Shown one piece after another: positions 53,039-62,080 of a stretch of DNA of 64,000 bases (positions are counted from its first letter, which is position 1; every line of letters begins with the position of its first letter). The position numbers were made by a program, and so were the translations under genes. Below the pieces are notes generated by a model. That model was not told the DNA's origin and ran no database searches. It was given only the letters and a program-made list of their open reading frames with translations. The stretch comes from Parabacteroides distasonis (GTDB lineage: Bacteria; Bacteroidota; Bacteroidia; Bacteroidales; Tannerellaceae), in NCBI RefSeq assembly GCF_004793765.1, contig NZ_SRYM01000001.1:124001-188000 (forward strand), in the 5' to 3' direction.

Positions 53039-55165
53039 TTAGATCCCTTTCATGGATAATTGAACACGTTTTCTGGATAGGTCTACGCTTAGAACCCTCA
53101 CCTTGACATGCTGATGGATGGAGACCACTTGGGTAGGATCGCTTACGAAACGATCCGCCAGCTCGGAGATATGGACAAGCCCGTTTTCCTTGATCCCTAC
53201 ATCGACGAAACAACCGAAGTTGGTGATGTTGGTCACGATACCGGGCAATACTTGCCCTTCTTTCAAATCCTCGATCGTTTTCACCGTAGGATCGAACGCG
53301 AATACTTGGATCGTTTGGCGGGGATCACGGCCCGGTTTATCCAGTTCCTCCATGATATCAAGCAGGGTAGGCATCCCGACCTTATCCGTAAGGTAGTCCG
53401 TTAGTTTTAGTTTCTTTTTAAGCGCTTTGTCGGTGATCAGATCGGCTACGGAGCATTTTAGGTCCTTGGCCATCCGTTCGACGATCGGGTAGCTCTCGGG
53501 ATGTACGGCCGAGTTGTCCAACGGGTTCTTTCCGTCGGGTATCCGTAGGAATCCGGCGCTTTGCTCGAAAGCCTTCTCTCCCATACGGGGGACTTTCATC
53601 AGTTCTTTCCGGGAAGTGAACGGTCCGTGCTCTGCCCGGTAATTCACGATGTTTTGCGCTAACGTGGGGCCTAATCCCGAGATGTAAGTCAACAAATGCT
53701 TGCTCGCCGTATTCACGTTTACACCCACCAAATTCACGCAACTCTCCACGGTTTGATCCAGACTCTTTTTCAAGGCGTTTTGCTCTACGTCGTGCTGGTA
53801 TTGGCCGACACCGATACTCTTCGGGTCGATCTTGACCAACTCTGCCAAAGGGTCCATCAGACGGCGACCGATGCTGACGGCTCCGCGTACCGTGACGTCG
53901 TATTCGGGAAACTCCTCCCTAGCGATCTTAGACGCCGAATAGATGGAGGCCCCGTTCTCGCTGACCACGAACACTTGTACCTTGCGGTCGTATCGTATAT
54001 TCGTGATGAACTGCTCGGTCTCACGGCTAGCCGTACCATTACCGATGGCGATGGCATCTATGGCGTAAGTGGCTACCAATTGGGAGACCTTAGCGGCGGC
54101 TTTGCCTTTCTCATTCTGGGGTGGATGCGGGAAAATCGCCTCGTTATGCAATAAATTCCCCTGTGCGTCCAGACAGACCAACTTACATCCGGTACGGTAG
54201 CCGGGGTCTACGCCTAATACCCGTTTTTGTCCCAAAGGGGGAGCGAGCAGCAATTGCCGGAGGTTCTCGGCAAATACCCGGATCGCCTCCTCATCGGCTT
54301 TCGCCTTGCTCTGGTTGGAGAACTCCGTCTCGATCGAGGGTTTCAGCAGGCGTTTGAAAGAATCGTCAACGGCTGTAGCCACCTGCTCGGAAACCTCTCC
54401 ACGACCTTTTACGAAACGCCGGTTCAAGCGATCCAGACAAGATTCCGTATCGGGAGAGATACTTACACGAAGGATGCCTTCCGCCTCTCCCCGTCGGAGA
54501 GCCAATAAGCGATGGGAACTGGCCCGGTTCAAAGGCTCGCTGAAATCAAAGTAATCCCGGTATTTAGCGCCTTCCTCTTCTTTCCCCTTGATCACTTTGG
54601 ATGTGATCATGGCGGTATGAGCGAATGAGTTACGTACGGTGTTACGTGCCGATTCGTTCTCGTTAATCCATTCGGCGATAATATCCCGTGCTCCTTGCAA
54701 GGCTTCTTCGACGTTTTTCACTTCCCCCTTGATAAAGCTCTTGATACGTGCGGATAGGTTATTCTCGTTTTGCATCATAACGATCTTAGCCAAGGGTTCC
54801 AGTCCTTTCCGGCGTGCGATTTCCGCCTTAGTGACCCGTTTCGGTTTGTACGGGAGATATAAGTCCTCGATCTCGGTACTATCCCAAGATTCCTCGATGC
54901 GTTTCCGGAGTTCGGGAGTAAGTTTCCCTTGCTCTTCTATCGTGGCGAGGATCGTTTCCTTTCGTTTGCGCAGTTCCGTCAGTTTATCCAGTTGAGCTTT
55001 GACGGCACCGATTTGCACCTCGTCTAATCCTCCGGTCACCTCTTTCCGGTAACGACTTATAAAAGGTATGGTAGCGCCTTCGTTCAAGAGTCCGATTGTC
55101 CGTTCCACTTGTCCTTCCGGAATTTGCAGAAAACGGGCTATAAGCGTGTGAAATACGTTTGTCAT
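53039..55165 (-). CDS. tex: Tex family RNA-binding transcription accessory protein
   Basis: 708 residues, a normal length. Domains in order: helix-rich Tex N-terminus (VERTIGLLNEGATIPFISRY), YqgF/RuvX-like domain (RVLGVDPGYRTGCKLV), helix-hairpin-helix pair (LGPTLAQNIVNYRAEHGPF) and a C-terminal S1 domain (GIVTNITNFGCFVDVG). Tex binds nucleic acids and influences transcription and gene expression; the exact role is not settled. A promoter lies 25 nt upstream of the ATG. Confidence 0.96.
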   Translation of the reverse strand: MTNVFHTLIARFLQIPEGQVERTIGLLNEGATIPFISRYRKEVTGGLDEVQIGAVKAQLDKLTELRKRKETILATIEEQGKLTPELRKRIEESWDSTEIEDLYLPYKPKRVTKAEIARRKGLEPLAKIVMMQNENNLSARIKSFIKGEVKNVEEALQGARDIIAEWINENESARNTVRNSFAHTAMITSKVIKGKEEEGAKYRDYFDFSEPLNRASSHRLLALRRGEAEGILRVSISPDTESCLDRLNRRFVKGRGEVSEQVATAVDDSFKRLLKPSIETEFSNQSKAKADEEAIRVFAENLRQLLLAPPLGQKRVLGVDPGYRTGCKLVCLDAQGNLLHNEAIFPHPPQNEKGKAAAKVSQLVATYAIDAIAIGNGTASRETEQFITNIRYDRKVQVFVVSENGASIYSASKIAREEFPEYDVTVRGAVSIGRRLMDPLAELVKIDPKSIGVGQYQHDVEQNALKKSLDQTVESCVNLVGVNVNTASKHLLTYISGLGPTLAQNIVNYRAEHGPFTSRKELMKVPRMGEKAFEQSAGFLRIPDGKNPLDNSAVHPESYPIVERMAKDLKCSVADLITDKALKKKLKLTDYLTDKVGMPTLLDIMEELDKPGRDPRQTIQVFAFDPTVKTIEDLKEGQVLPGIVTNITNFGCFVDVGIKENGLVHISELADRFVSDPTQVVSIHQHVKVRVLSVDLSRKRVQLSMKGI

Positions 55166-55190
55166 ATCTAGTGTTCTTAGAATTCAGGTA

Positions 55191-55198
55191 CAAATATA
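55191..55198 (-). promoter_or_regulatory. Promoter -7 element of tex-ybaK
   Basis: Minus strand reads TATATTTG, an exact TAnnTTTG match 25 nt before the tex ATG. The gap up to 55384 also holds a 14-codon plus-strand frame at 55318 with no recognisable product. Confidence 0.5.
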
Positions 55199-55384
55199 CG
55201 GTTTTGCTTATATTTTTAGTCGTAATGTTCACCTCTTAGGTTTATTATTTGTTTCTATCATTATTTTTCGAGAATTTCACGGTTGGAATATTCAAGCCTT
55301 TGATTAAAAAAACAACATGGAAGTTAATACTACGGAGAACAAAACTTTGGAACAAGATTAAGGTTTTCTATCTGCAATTGGAAC

Positions 55385-56743
55385 TTATAGGTAAATCACC
55401 TCATCCGCCAACAATCTAATCTCGTCCGGATTATGCGACGTGAAAAGAATGACCCGCTCTTCTTTCATTTGCATTTCTCGTATTCGTTTTATAATACAAT
55501 GGCTTAAGGCTTCATCCAAACCCTTGAATGGCTCGTCCATTAAAAGGAGAGGGGAAGGGTATGCCAATGCCCTCGCTATGGCGATACGTTGTTGCTGTCC
55601 GTAACTAAGCTCTTTTGGGTATCGGTTCCCGAAAGGTTCCATTTCCATTTCCTGTAAATGTTTTTGGGCGATTCGCCGGGCTTTCTCCTTCGAGAGAAAA
55701 GAGGAGAGGGGAAGCATGATATTTTCTTCCGCGGTTAAATGGGGCAGGAGTTGTGGCTGTTGGAATACGGTGGCGATTCCAAAGTGCCTTGTGGGATATA
55801 TCTCGCCTTCCGTAGGCAATAAGATACCTCCGATCAAGTTTAATAACGTTGTTTTTCCTTTGCCTGAAGGTGCGCTAATTCCATAGATAATTCCTTTTTG
55901 AAAGGAGTAGGAGAAGCACTTTATACCGTATTGGTAACTTATATTTTTTGTGTCTAATACCGATAATGTAGGGTTCGGGATAGTCTTATCTTCACTGGCG
56001 AAGGATATTTTAGGGGTGATATCTGCAACCTTGCTAATCCCTTTGTCAAAAAGGAAACTGATGAATACCGCCACGATGGTCCAAGCGAGCAGCTCAGGGA
56101 CGGCGATAAAGTTTTGCGCCCTTTTCATTTCACTTCCGATTCCGAATGCGCATTGCGACAGGACTTCTCCCATAATGATCGCACGCCAGCCGAATCCGGC
56201 GGCAGAGGCAAGCCCGCTATATAAGAATGGCTTCAGCTGCGGATAGATAATCTGGAATAAGACATTGGGACGTTTGATATGGAACTGACGTGCCATAGTG
56301 GATAAACCCGGACGCAAGTCGAGGATTCCCCGTGTCAGATTCTCTGTTAATAACGGGAACATGGTGAGAAAGGCTATTATCAAGGGGATACTTTCCGGAT
56401 TTAGAAATATAAGCGCTAAAAGTATGAAGGATATGACCGGGATCGAACGCATGATGGCAAGCAGAGGCCTGAATAATTCATACACCCACTCAAAGCGGGC
56501 GAATGCCCCGGCCATTCCTATCGCGCAAACGAATGAGATCGACATACCTAAAATTCCCCTAAATATGGTCGCTCCGACTGACTGATAGAAACTACCGGAG
56601 ACGAGCCATTCACAAAGTGTCCGTACGAGTCGTGGAAGTGAAGGTATCAGCTCCGGTTGGTTGGCTATAACGGCGAATAGTTGCCATCCCGCCAACAGGA
56701 TAACGGTAGCGACTATCGTAATGATCGTTTTTCGTAATCTCAT
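55385..56743 (-). CDS. Fused ABC transporter permease and ATPase (SsuCB/TauCB-like)
   Basis: 452 residues. Residues 1-235 are a BPD-type permease of the nitrate/sulfonate/taurine class (six membrane segments; the cytoplasmic EAA-type loop reads MARQFHIKRPNVLFQIIYPQ). Residues 260-452 are a short ABC ATPase: Walker A SAPSGKGKTTLL, Q-loop TVFQQPQLLPHL, signature LSYGQQQRIAIARAL, Walker B LLLMDEPFKGLDE, and His in TSHNPDEI. The two are normally separate proteins. The frame is continuous, with a linker rich in Ser/Thr/Lys. It overlaps the binding-protein gene by 4 nt, giving a two-gene importer. The substrate is unknown. Confidence 0.93.
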   Translation of the reverse strand: MRLRKTIITIVATVILLAGWQLFAVIANQPELIPSLPRLVRTLCEWLVSGSFYQSVGATIFRGILGMSISFVCAIGMAGAFARFEWVYELFRPLLAIMRSIPVISFILLALIFLNPESIPLIIAFLTMFPLLTENLTRGILDLRPGLSTMARQFHIKRPNVLFQIIYPQLKPFLYSGLASAAGFGWRAIIMGEVLSQCAFGIGSEMKRAQNFIAVPELLAWTIVAVFISFLFDKGISKVADITPKISFASEDKTIPNPTLSVLDTKNISYQYGIKCFSYSFQKGIIYGISAPSGKGKTTLLNLIGGILLPTEGEIYPTRHFGIATVFQQPQLLPHLTAEENIMLPLSSFLSKEKARRIAQKHLQEMEMEPFGNRYPKELSYGQQQRIAIARALAYPSPLLLMDEPFKGLDEALSHCIIKRIREMQMKEERVILFTSHNPDEIRLLADEVIYL

Positions 56744-57648
56744 TGTTCTTGGGATATAAATCCGGCATCGGGAAGTTTCCCGCCGACAGCCTTAGGTTCA
56801 TATTGTTCGATGAGACGAAGGAAATCCATGACGGCGTTTTTCGCCTCGATAGCCGATAAATAATGGATTTTACACCGCTCGATACTCTCAGGGGTTAAGG
56901 CGCCTTGGACGAAGATACCATGCTCTTCTAAGGAATGGATGGTCTCTTTCGGGTATCGTATGGCTTTTTCGCAGGAGGCTCGTAAGGCATCCTCAAAGGC
57001 CGTACGATATTTCTCCATCGTTGGGGTGTATACTACTGCTGTTTGGGCGAATCCAATGGTATCGTTGTCTGTGAAATGATTCAAATCGGCGGTTATTCGT
57101 AAGCTGCTGTCTCGTCGTAAAGCGATGCTTAGAAACGGTTCCCCGAGTACGGCACGATTTACTTTTCCGGCAAAGATACCTTGGGTGATTTCCCCGGCAG
57201 TATTGAAGGCGTAATTCAATGGATAATCTAATTGCTGGCGACTGAGATAATACCGGGTAAGGATATCGGGAGTCGTACCGTTGCCGAATACGTACAATGC
57301 CGGTTCTTTCAAGGGAGTTTTCTCAATGAGGTAAAGGGTTCCCCAGATCGGGCATCCCGCTAGTTTTATCTTGATCCCTTTATTGTATAAGTTCGCTGCA
57401 TTGATCATGGGGAGTACGGCTATATCGGTCTCCTGCTTGATCAGTGAGGCCTGCGCCAGATCGGGCGAGTCTACCACTTTTACTTGTACCTTCTTATTAT
57501 CTATGATCGGGGGATTCTCAAGCCAATCGGCGAATGCGATAACGGATGGACCACGAAGCACCGAAACCTTGATTACGGGATCTTCCGTTTGTGCATGTCG
57601 GCAATCGATGCAACAAAATATGAATAGTAGAAAAATGTATTTAATCAT
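56740..57648 (-). CDS. ABC transporter substrate-binding protein (SsuA/NMT1-like)
   Basis: 302 residues from ATG 57646-57648, which starts a hydrophobic signal (MIKYIFLLFIFCCIDC). Cys12, Cys13 or Cys16 may be the lipid site. The mature part has the NMT1/THI5-like fold: KVSVLRGPSVIAFADWL, ETDIAVLPMINAANLYNKG and the domain-crossing segment GEITQGIFAGKVNRAVLGEP. It should deliver a small organic anion or vitamin-like compound to the fused permease-ATPase. An orphan leader with a strong hairpin lies upstream. Confidence 0.88.
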   Translation of the reverse strand: MIKYIFLLFIFCCIDCRHAQTEDPVIKVSVLRGPSVIAFADWLENPPIIDNKKVQVKVVDSPDLAQASLIKQETDIAVLPMINAANLYNKGIKIKLAGCPIWGTLYLIEKTPLKEPALYVFGNGTTPDILTRYYLSRQQLDYPLNYAFNTAGEITQGIFAGKVNRAVLGEPFLSIALRRDSSLRITADLNHFTDNDTIGFAQTAVVYTPTMEKYRTAFEDALRASCEKAIRYPKETIHSLEEHGIFVQGALTPESIERCKIHYLSAIEAKNAVMDFLRLIEQYEPKAVGGKLPDAGFISQEQ

Positions 57649-57673
57649 ATCTAAACCTCTATAAAACAATTAA

Positions 57674-57795
57674 GGATTGCCTCCCGGCAATCCCTAACCA
57701 ACTTTGTTAACCTTAAATCTAATACTATTATGAAAAAACCACAGTGCAAATGTACTGCTTTCTATATATCTGTCAATAGAATAAGTGCTAATTAG
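57674..57795 (+). other. Orphan leader of SusC type with a 21-codon stump
   Basis: An 8-bp GGATTGCC/GGCAATCC hairpin (57674-57693), then TAACCAACTTTGTTAACC and CTTAAATCTAATACTATT directly before an ATG (57730). This resembles the stretch I know from in front of SusC/TonB receptor genes of Parabacteroides. The frame MKKPQCKCTAFYISVNR ends at TAG 57795. No receptor gene follows. It may be a scar of a lost PUL gene. Confidence 0.4.
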
Positions 57796-57818
57796 TGTTT
57801 TGAAATCCATAAGAAAAG

Positions 57819-59372
57819 CTAAAAGACCTTCTTTTGAGTCGCTAGGCTAACCAAAACAATCGTTATCGCCGATAATGGCAAAGCAAATAAGATCGGATCT
57901 ATCGCATGCCACGGATATACATCGATCAAGACGTCTTGTCCGAATAAAGCCTTGCAAAGTCCTACCGGAGCCGCTTCCGCCTTATGAAGGAACAACATGG
58001 CGAATAAACTGGCCAAGCCTCCTACCCATAAGCTGGCCAAGGCCCCTTGCCGGGTAGCCCTTTTCCAATATAGCGAGCAGAAATAGGTAGGTAGGAATGT
58101 AGCTGCGCAAATACCCATGAACAAGGCGGTGCCTCGTGCGATAATACTTGCGCTTAGCGTATAGCAGATAATGTAACTAACCAAGATAGAGCATAGCACG
58201 CCGATACGTACACCTAATGTAGAGTTCGGCTGCTTGCTACGTCCTAGTTGGGGGAATGCGTCTGCCCCGAAAGCCGCTCCCATGGTGTGGAACTGTGCGC
58301 TAAGGGTAGACATGCTGGCAGAGAGGATACAAAGCATGAAAACCGCCCCAAACCACTCCGGCATCGCTTTATTGATAAATAGGGGGATGATCTTATCCAT
58401 ATCTTTTACCGCCTCCGAGGCGACTACACCTTCCGTCTTGAGGAAAAACAAATTAGACAAGGCTCCCACGTGATAAATCGCCCCTACCGTGACAATCAAG
58501 AACACGCAGCCGATCAATACGCCCCTATTGAGTTGCTTGGTACTTTCTACCATCATGAAGCGTACGACTAGTTGGGGCTGCGCTAAGCAACCGATTCCTA
58601 CGCCAAGGATCAATGAGGTAACCAATGTATACCATTGTGGAGAACCTGAGATGGGCATAGCTGTCCATCCTTGATGTCCCAAGGCCTTGAAGCGTTCGGG
58701 CACCATGGGGGCGATATCCGTCAACTTCTGGTTTGCCTCGATAAAGCCCATGTCCATGATATGATAAAACCAAAATAGCAGGAAAAGCATGCAAGCGAAC
58801 ATGATAACCGCTTGCAACGCATCCGTATAAAGTACTCCCTTAATGCCGCCCGTAATCACGTAGGCCGCTACGATCAAGGTGAAGATCAACAAGGCTAGAT
58901 GAAGGTCGATATGAAACATCTGTTCGATGAAGACGGCTCCTCCCTTCATCACCACGGCGGCGTATAGAGGCATGCCGATGAATATGATCGAAGCGATGAA
59001 GATCTGTATAGACCGGGACTTATAGTGCAATCCCAATAATTGCGGGAAAGTCCGTGCGTTATGTGTCTCGCCTAACTTCCGGGTCCTTCGTCCGAAAAAG
59101 ATAAAGGCTATCACTACACCCATGAACATATTCAATAAACAAAGCCATTGAATACCCATGCCGAACGTGGCGGCTACGCCTCCGAAACCAACGATCGCCG
59201 ATGCCGAGATAAAGGTCGCCCCGTAAGACAGGGCCATGATAATAGGATTTACTTTTCGTCCGCCTAATAAATAATCACTGGCGTTTTTCGTCTGCCTGTA
59301 TCCGAGATACCCTAACCAAGCGATTACAAACATGTAAACGATGACAATAATGCCTAATGTTAACGTACTCAT
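57819..59372 (-). CDS. Sodium:solute symporter (SSS family)
   Basis: 517 residues with 13 predicted membrane helices. Typical SSS segments: TKNASDYLLGGRKVNPIIM, ALSYGATFISASAIVGFGG (Na+ site region) and SASMSTLSAQFHTMGAA. Members import pantothenate, proline, acetate, sugars or carboxylates with Na+. The substrate here is not readable; the operon with an ACT protein and phenylacetate-CoA ligase suggests an aromatic acid, which is inference. Its ATG overlaps the stop of a small accessory protein gene. Confidence 0.92.
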   Translation of the reverse strand: MSTLTLGIIVIVYMFVIAWLGYLGYRQTKNASDYLLGGRKVNPIIMALSYGATFISASAIVGFGGVAATFGMGIQWLCLLNMFMGVVIAFIFFGRRTRKLGETHNARTFPQLLGLHYKSRSIQIFIASIIFIGMPLYAAVVMKGGAVFIEQMFHIDLHLALLIFTLIVAAYVITGGIKGVLYTDALQAVIMFACMLFLLFWFYHIMDMGFIEANQKLTDIAPMVPERFKALGHQGWTAMPISGSPQWYTLVTSLILGVGIGCLAQPQLVVRFMMVESTKQLNRGVLIGCVFLIVTVGAIYHVGALSNLFFLKTEGVVASEAVKDMDKIIPLFINKAMPEWFGAVFMLCILSASMSTLSAQFHTMGAAFGADAFPQLGRSKQPNSTLGVRIGVLCSILVSYIICYTLSASIIARGTALFMGICAATFLPTYFCSLYWKRATRQGALASLWVGGLASLFAMLFLHKAEAAPVGLCKALFGQDVLIDVYPWHAIDPILFALPLSAITIVLVSLATQKKVF

Positions 59373-59512
59373 TTTCGTGATTCTTTAGTTGGGTTTATTT
59401 TCTCGTCGTCTTCTTTATTCCAAGTGGTTATCCCGAACCAAATAGAAAATAGGAGGCAAGCGAACGCTAGAAGGTAAGCCAGCCAAATACCGGGGTCGCT
59501 GATTCCGAACAT
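59369..59512 (-). CDS. Symporter small accessory protein
   Basis: 47 residues. It begins MFGISDPGIWLAYLL, has one membrane helix (residues 10-29), and ends with a charged tail (KEDDEKINPTKESRK). It overlaps the symporter start by the ATGA pattern. Very short proteins starting MFG-SD---W-AY are known next to SSS symporters ('symporter small accessory protein'). They are thought to be partner subunits. It is too short for most gene finders. Confidence 0.85.
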   Translation of the reverse strand: MFGISDPGIWLAYLLAFACLLFSIWFGITTWNKEDDEKINPTKESRK

Positions 59513-59525
59513 ATATCTGTGCCAA

Positions 59526-59951
59526 TTAAAGTTTTATTAGATCACTTTCACGGATATACTCGAGATTCTGACGGCGGATTACTTCACGGGCACTTTCCCG
59601 GTTGTTCGTACGCAAGATCAAGATCGCTTTTTCACGGATGGAGAAGCAATACATATATTCTATGCTGATGCCCGCTTTCGTGAAATAAGATAATGTATTG
59701 GCAAAACTCCCGGCGCATGAGCTGGTTACTATTGCTAATACGTCGGTCAGGTTTGCGCTGACATTGTTCTCTTTTAATATTTTATAAGCCTTCTGGGGAT
59801 CGCTTACGATGATACGAAGGATTCCATACTCGGAAGTGTCGGCTACGGTAGCCGCGATGATGCGGATGCGCTCTTCCGCCAATAACGCTAATATCTCGCT
59901 TAATTTCCCGTACTTGTTTTCTAGGAAAATAGAAATTTGATTGACTGTCAT
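59526..59951 (-). CDS. Tandem ACT-domain protein
   Basis: 141 residues, two ACT domains and nothing else: NQISIFLENKYGKLSEILAL (first) and SYFTKAGISIEYMYCFSIR (second). ACT pairs bind amino acids and regulate partner enzymes. It lies between phenylacetate-CoA ligase (23 nt upstream) and the symporter accessory protein (13 nt downstream), a neighbourhood often seen with paaK in Bacteroidales and archaea. The ligand is probably an aromatic amino acid. Confidence 0.88.
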   Translation of the reverse strand: MTVNQISIFLENKYGKLSEILALLAEERIRIIAATVADTSEYGILRIIVSDPQKAYKILKENNVSANLTDVLAIVTSSCAGSFANTLSYFTKAGISIEYMYCFSIREKAILILRTNNRESAREVIRRQNLEYIRESDLIKL

Positions 59952-59974
59952 AAGGTGTTATTTTAATTATTTAT

Positions 59975-61276
59975 TTAACAAAGCTTGCGATGATCTTTCA
60001 CTCGTACCGCCTTACCATCTGTGGTTGGCAAAGATCCCTTGGCTACCAGCTTGATACGCGGCGTAAGTAATAATTCGTCCTTCAACTGACGGGTGATCCC
60101 TTTCGTCAAACGCTGCAAGGCTGAATAATCATCGGTGAATAGGTCGCTCAACTCGACCTCGATCAACATCTCATCGCTGTTGCCGATCGTTTCTAGGGTG
60201 ATCATGTAATTGCTGCCCAATTCTTTGAATTGCATCAATATCTTTTCGATTTGGATGGGGAATAGGTTCACGCCCTTCAAAATTATCATATCGTCGCTAC
60301 GTCCTTTGAAACGGGCAAGGCGTTTATGGGTACGTCCGCAAGGGCAATCGCCCGGTAAGATACAAGTAAGGTCACGGGTACGATAACGGAGTAAAGGCAT
60401 CGCCTCCCGGTTGATGGTCGTTAATACCAATTCTCCGACCTCTCCCTCGGGCACCGGTTGCAAGGTAACCGGGTCTACGATTTCTACGATCACGTTGTCT
60501 TCCCAGATGTGCAGGCCGTTTTGCTCCGTACATTCGAACGCTACGCCCGGTCCGTTCATCTCCGACATACCGAAACAGTTGTAAGCTTTGACACCCAGAA
60601 GCTGTTCGATGCGTTTACGTTGTTCTTCCGAGTGAGGCTCGGCACCAATACATACGGTGTGTAGTTTGGTATTCTTTCTTGGGTCTATTCCTTCCTCATA
60701 CATAACCTCGGCCAAACGGGTAGCGTAGCTCGGTATGATATGTAAGCAGGTCGTGCCGAAGTCGGTGATGAATTTAATCTGCCGTTTGGTATTACCGGCT
60801 GCCGCTGGCACTGTTAACGCACCTAGTTTTTCTGCTCCATATTGAAAACCGAGGCCACCGGTAAACATACCGTAACCGGATGTATTTTGGAATACGTCCG
60901 TATCCCTTAGCCCCACCATATACATACAACGGGCTACTTGGTTTGCCCATTGGTCCAGATCTTTGGCGGAATGTAAGACAACAGTAGGATTACCGGTCGT
61001 TCCACTAGATGAGTGGATACGTACGCATTTCTGTAATGGGATGGCTGCCAATCCGAACGGATAGTTGTTTCTAAGATCGTCTTTCGTTGTAAACGGAAGC
61101 TTTTGTATATCCTCTAAGGACTGAAAACTGTCTGGGGTAATTCTTTTCTCTTTGAATATCTTATTGTAAAAAGGAGAGTTGCCCGCTAGCTCTATGGTTT
61201 GTTTCAGTCGTTCCAGTTGAAGTTTTACCAGATCTTTACGATCCATGGTTTCTATTTCATTCTGCCAATACATCAT
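59975..61276 (-). CDS. paaK: Phenylacetate-CoA ligase
   Basis: 433 residues of the PaaK-type acyl-adenylate family. The P-loop-like SSSGTTGNPTVVLHS, YGMFTGGLGFQYG, GMSEMNGPGVAFEC and the C-terminal GRSDDMIILKGVNLFP are all typical; the final GKAVRVKD carries the catalytic Lys. It activates phenylacetate or another arylacetate to the CoA thioester. With 2-oxoacid:ferredoxin oxidoreductases such ligases can interconvert aromatic amino acids and aryl acids in anaerobes. First gene of its operon (paaK, ACT, small protein, symporter). The start could be either of two adjacent ATGs. Confidence 0.93.
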   Translation of the reverse strand: MMYWQNEIETMDRKDLVKLQLERLKQTIELAGNSPFYNKIFKEKRITPDSFQSLEDIQKLPFTTKDDLRNNYPFGLAAIPLQKCVRIHSSSGTTGNPTVVLHSAKDLDQWANQVARCMYMVGLRDTDVFQNTSGYGMFTGGLGFQYGAEKLGALTVPAAAGNTKRQIKFITDFGTTCLHIIPSYATRLAEVMYEEGIDPRKNTKLHTVCIGAEPHSEEQRKRIEQLLGVKAYNCFGMSEMNGPGVAFECTEQNGLHIWEDNVIVEIVDPVTLQPVPEGEVGELVLTTINREAMPLLRYRTRDLTCILPGDCPCGRTHKRLARFKGRSDDMIILKGVNLFPIQIEKILMQFKELGSNYMITLETIGNSDEMLIEVELSDLFTDDYSALQRLTKGITRQLKDELLLTPRIKLVAKGSLPTTDGKAVRVKDHRKLC

Positions 61277-61319
61277 CGTTTTTTCAATTAGAGTGTGTTT
61301 AATTCATGAAACTAGATTG

Positions 61320-61327
61320 CAAATGTA
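61320..61327 (-). promoter_or_regulatory. Promoter -7 element of the paaK operon
   Basis: Minus strand reads TACATTTG, an exact TAnnTTTG match 43 nt before the paaK ATG. No -33 box of good quality. Confidence 0.5.
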
Positions 61328-61387
61328 TCTTTTATTTTGGATAACGCCATACTTTTGTGTCAAAATATTAGTAATTTGTTGAAATCA

Positions 61388-61436
61388 AAAAATCCCTTGA
61401 GAGAATGCCTCTAAGACATTCTCTCAAGGGATTTTT
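61388..61436. terminator. Strong intrinsic terminator downstream of the Dps-like gene
   Basis: A perfect 20-bp stem (arms 61388-61407 and 61417-61436) with a 9-nt loop, and A/T tracts at both ends of the arms. It follows the ferritin gene (minus strand), which ends 27 nt away, and would also work for transcripts in the other direction. Confidence 0.9.
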
Positions 61437-61463
61437 GTTGTAGAGAAGTTTCCCTTTCCTGAA

Positions 61464-61973
61464 TTATTTCTGGAAAGATTTTTTCATACGTGCGATATCT
61501 GTCAAATAGTCTTGCAGATCTTGCTCGTGTTCTTCTTCCTCGGCTAAGATATGCTTAGCGATATCACAAGTCGTGAAGTCGATGCCGTCCGTAAATTTAG
61601 CGATCTCTTGATAACGTAAGATGGCGCAACGCTCGGAAGCGACATTCTGGTTCAGAAGGCTTACTACGTCAAAGTCTGTCGGTGAATCATATTTGCATCG
61701 GGCTAATTCAAACCATTGTTTCGGATCAAGTACCGGAACTCCTTCCAATTCGATGATTCGGTTTGCCAATAATTGGGCGTGATGCCTTTCTTCCTCGGCA
61801 TGTTCCTCGAATTCACCTTGTACGTCGGAACGCATTGCTCCTTCTACGACCAAGGCTCCTACCCAATATTGATAGTATGCTAGCCATTCTTCCGCTAATG
61901 CGGCGTTTAGTTGAGATAATAAATTGTCGACATCCAATTTTCCTCTTAAAATTTTGACGCTTTCTTTTGCCAT
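61464..61973 (-). CDS. Dps-like ferritin (DpsL/thioferritin type)
   Basis: 169 residues, all-helical. The ferritin ligands are clear: ALAEEWLAYYQYWVG (Glu), EFEEHAEEERHHAQLLANR (Glu, His) and HILAEEEEHEQDLQDY. Cys residues at ARCKYD, ASERCAIL and FTTCDIA recall the cysteine pair of the Bacteroides fragilis DPS-like protein. Such cages bind iron and detoxify peroxide in anaerobes. Bordered by the terminator downstream. No exact TAnnTTTG promoter was seen. Confidence 0.9.
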   Translation of the reverse strand: MAKESVKILRGKLDVDNLLSQLNAALAEEWLAYYQYWVGALVVEGAMRSDVQGEFEEHAEEERHHAQLLANRIIELEGVPVLDPKQWFELARCKYDSPTDFDVVSLLNQNVASERCAILRYQEIAKFTDGIDFTTCDIAKHILAEEEEHEQDLQDYLTDIARMKKSFQK

Positions 61974-62080
61974 AGCTGTATTAATTAGAATTATAACGTG
62001 TTGTCTGTTTTTATAGTTCTAACAAGCTCACTAGGGCATTGTTTATTGTTCGTCAAAATTTTAACGTTATGCTGCGATTG

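Noticed and set aside
55318-55362. 14-codon plus-strand frame (MEVNTTENKTLEQD)
   Set aside because: Too short and no recognised family; a relic is possible but unsupported.
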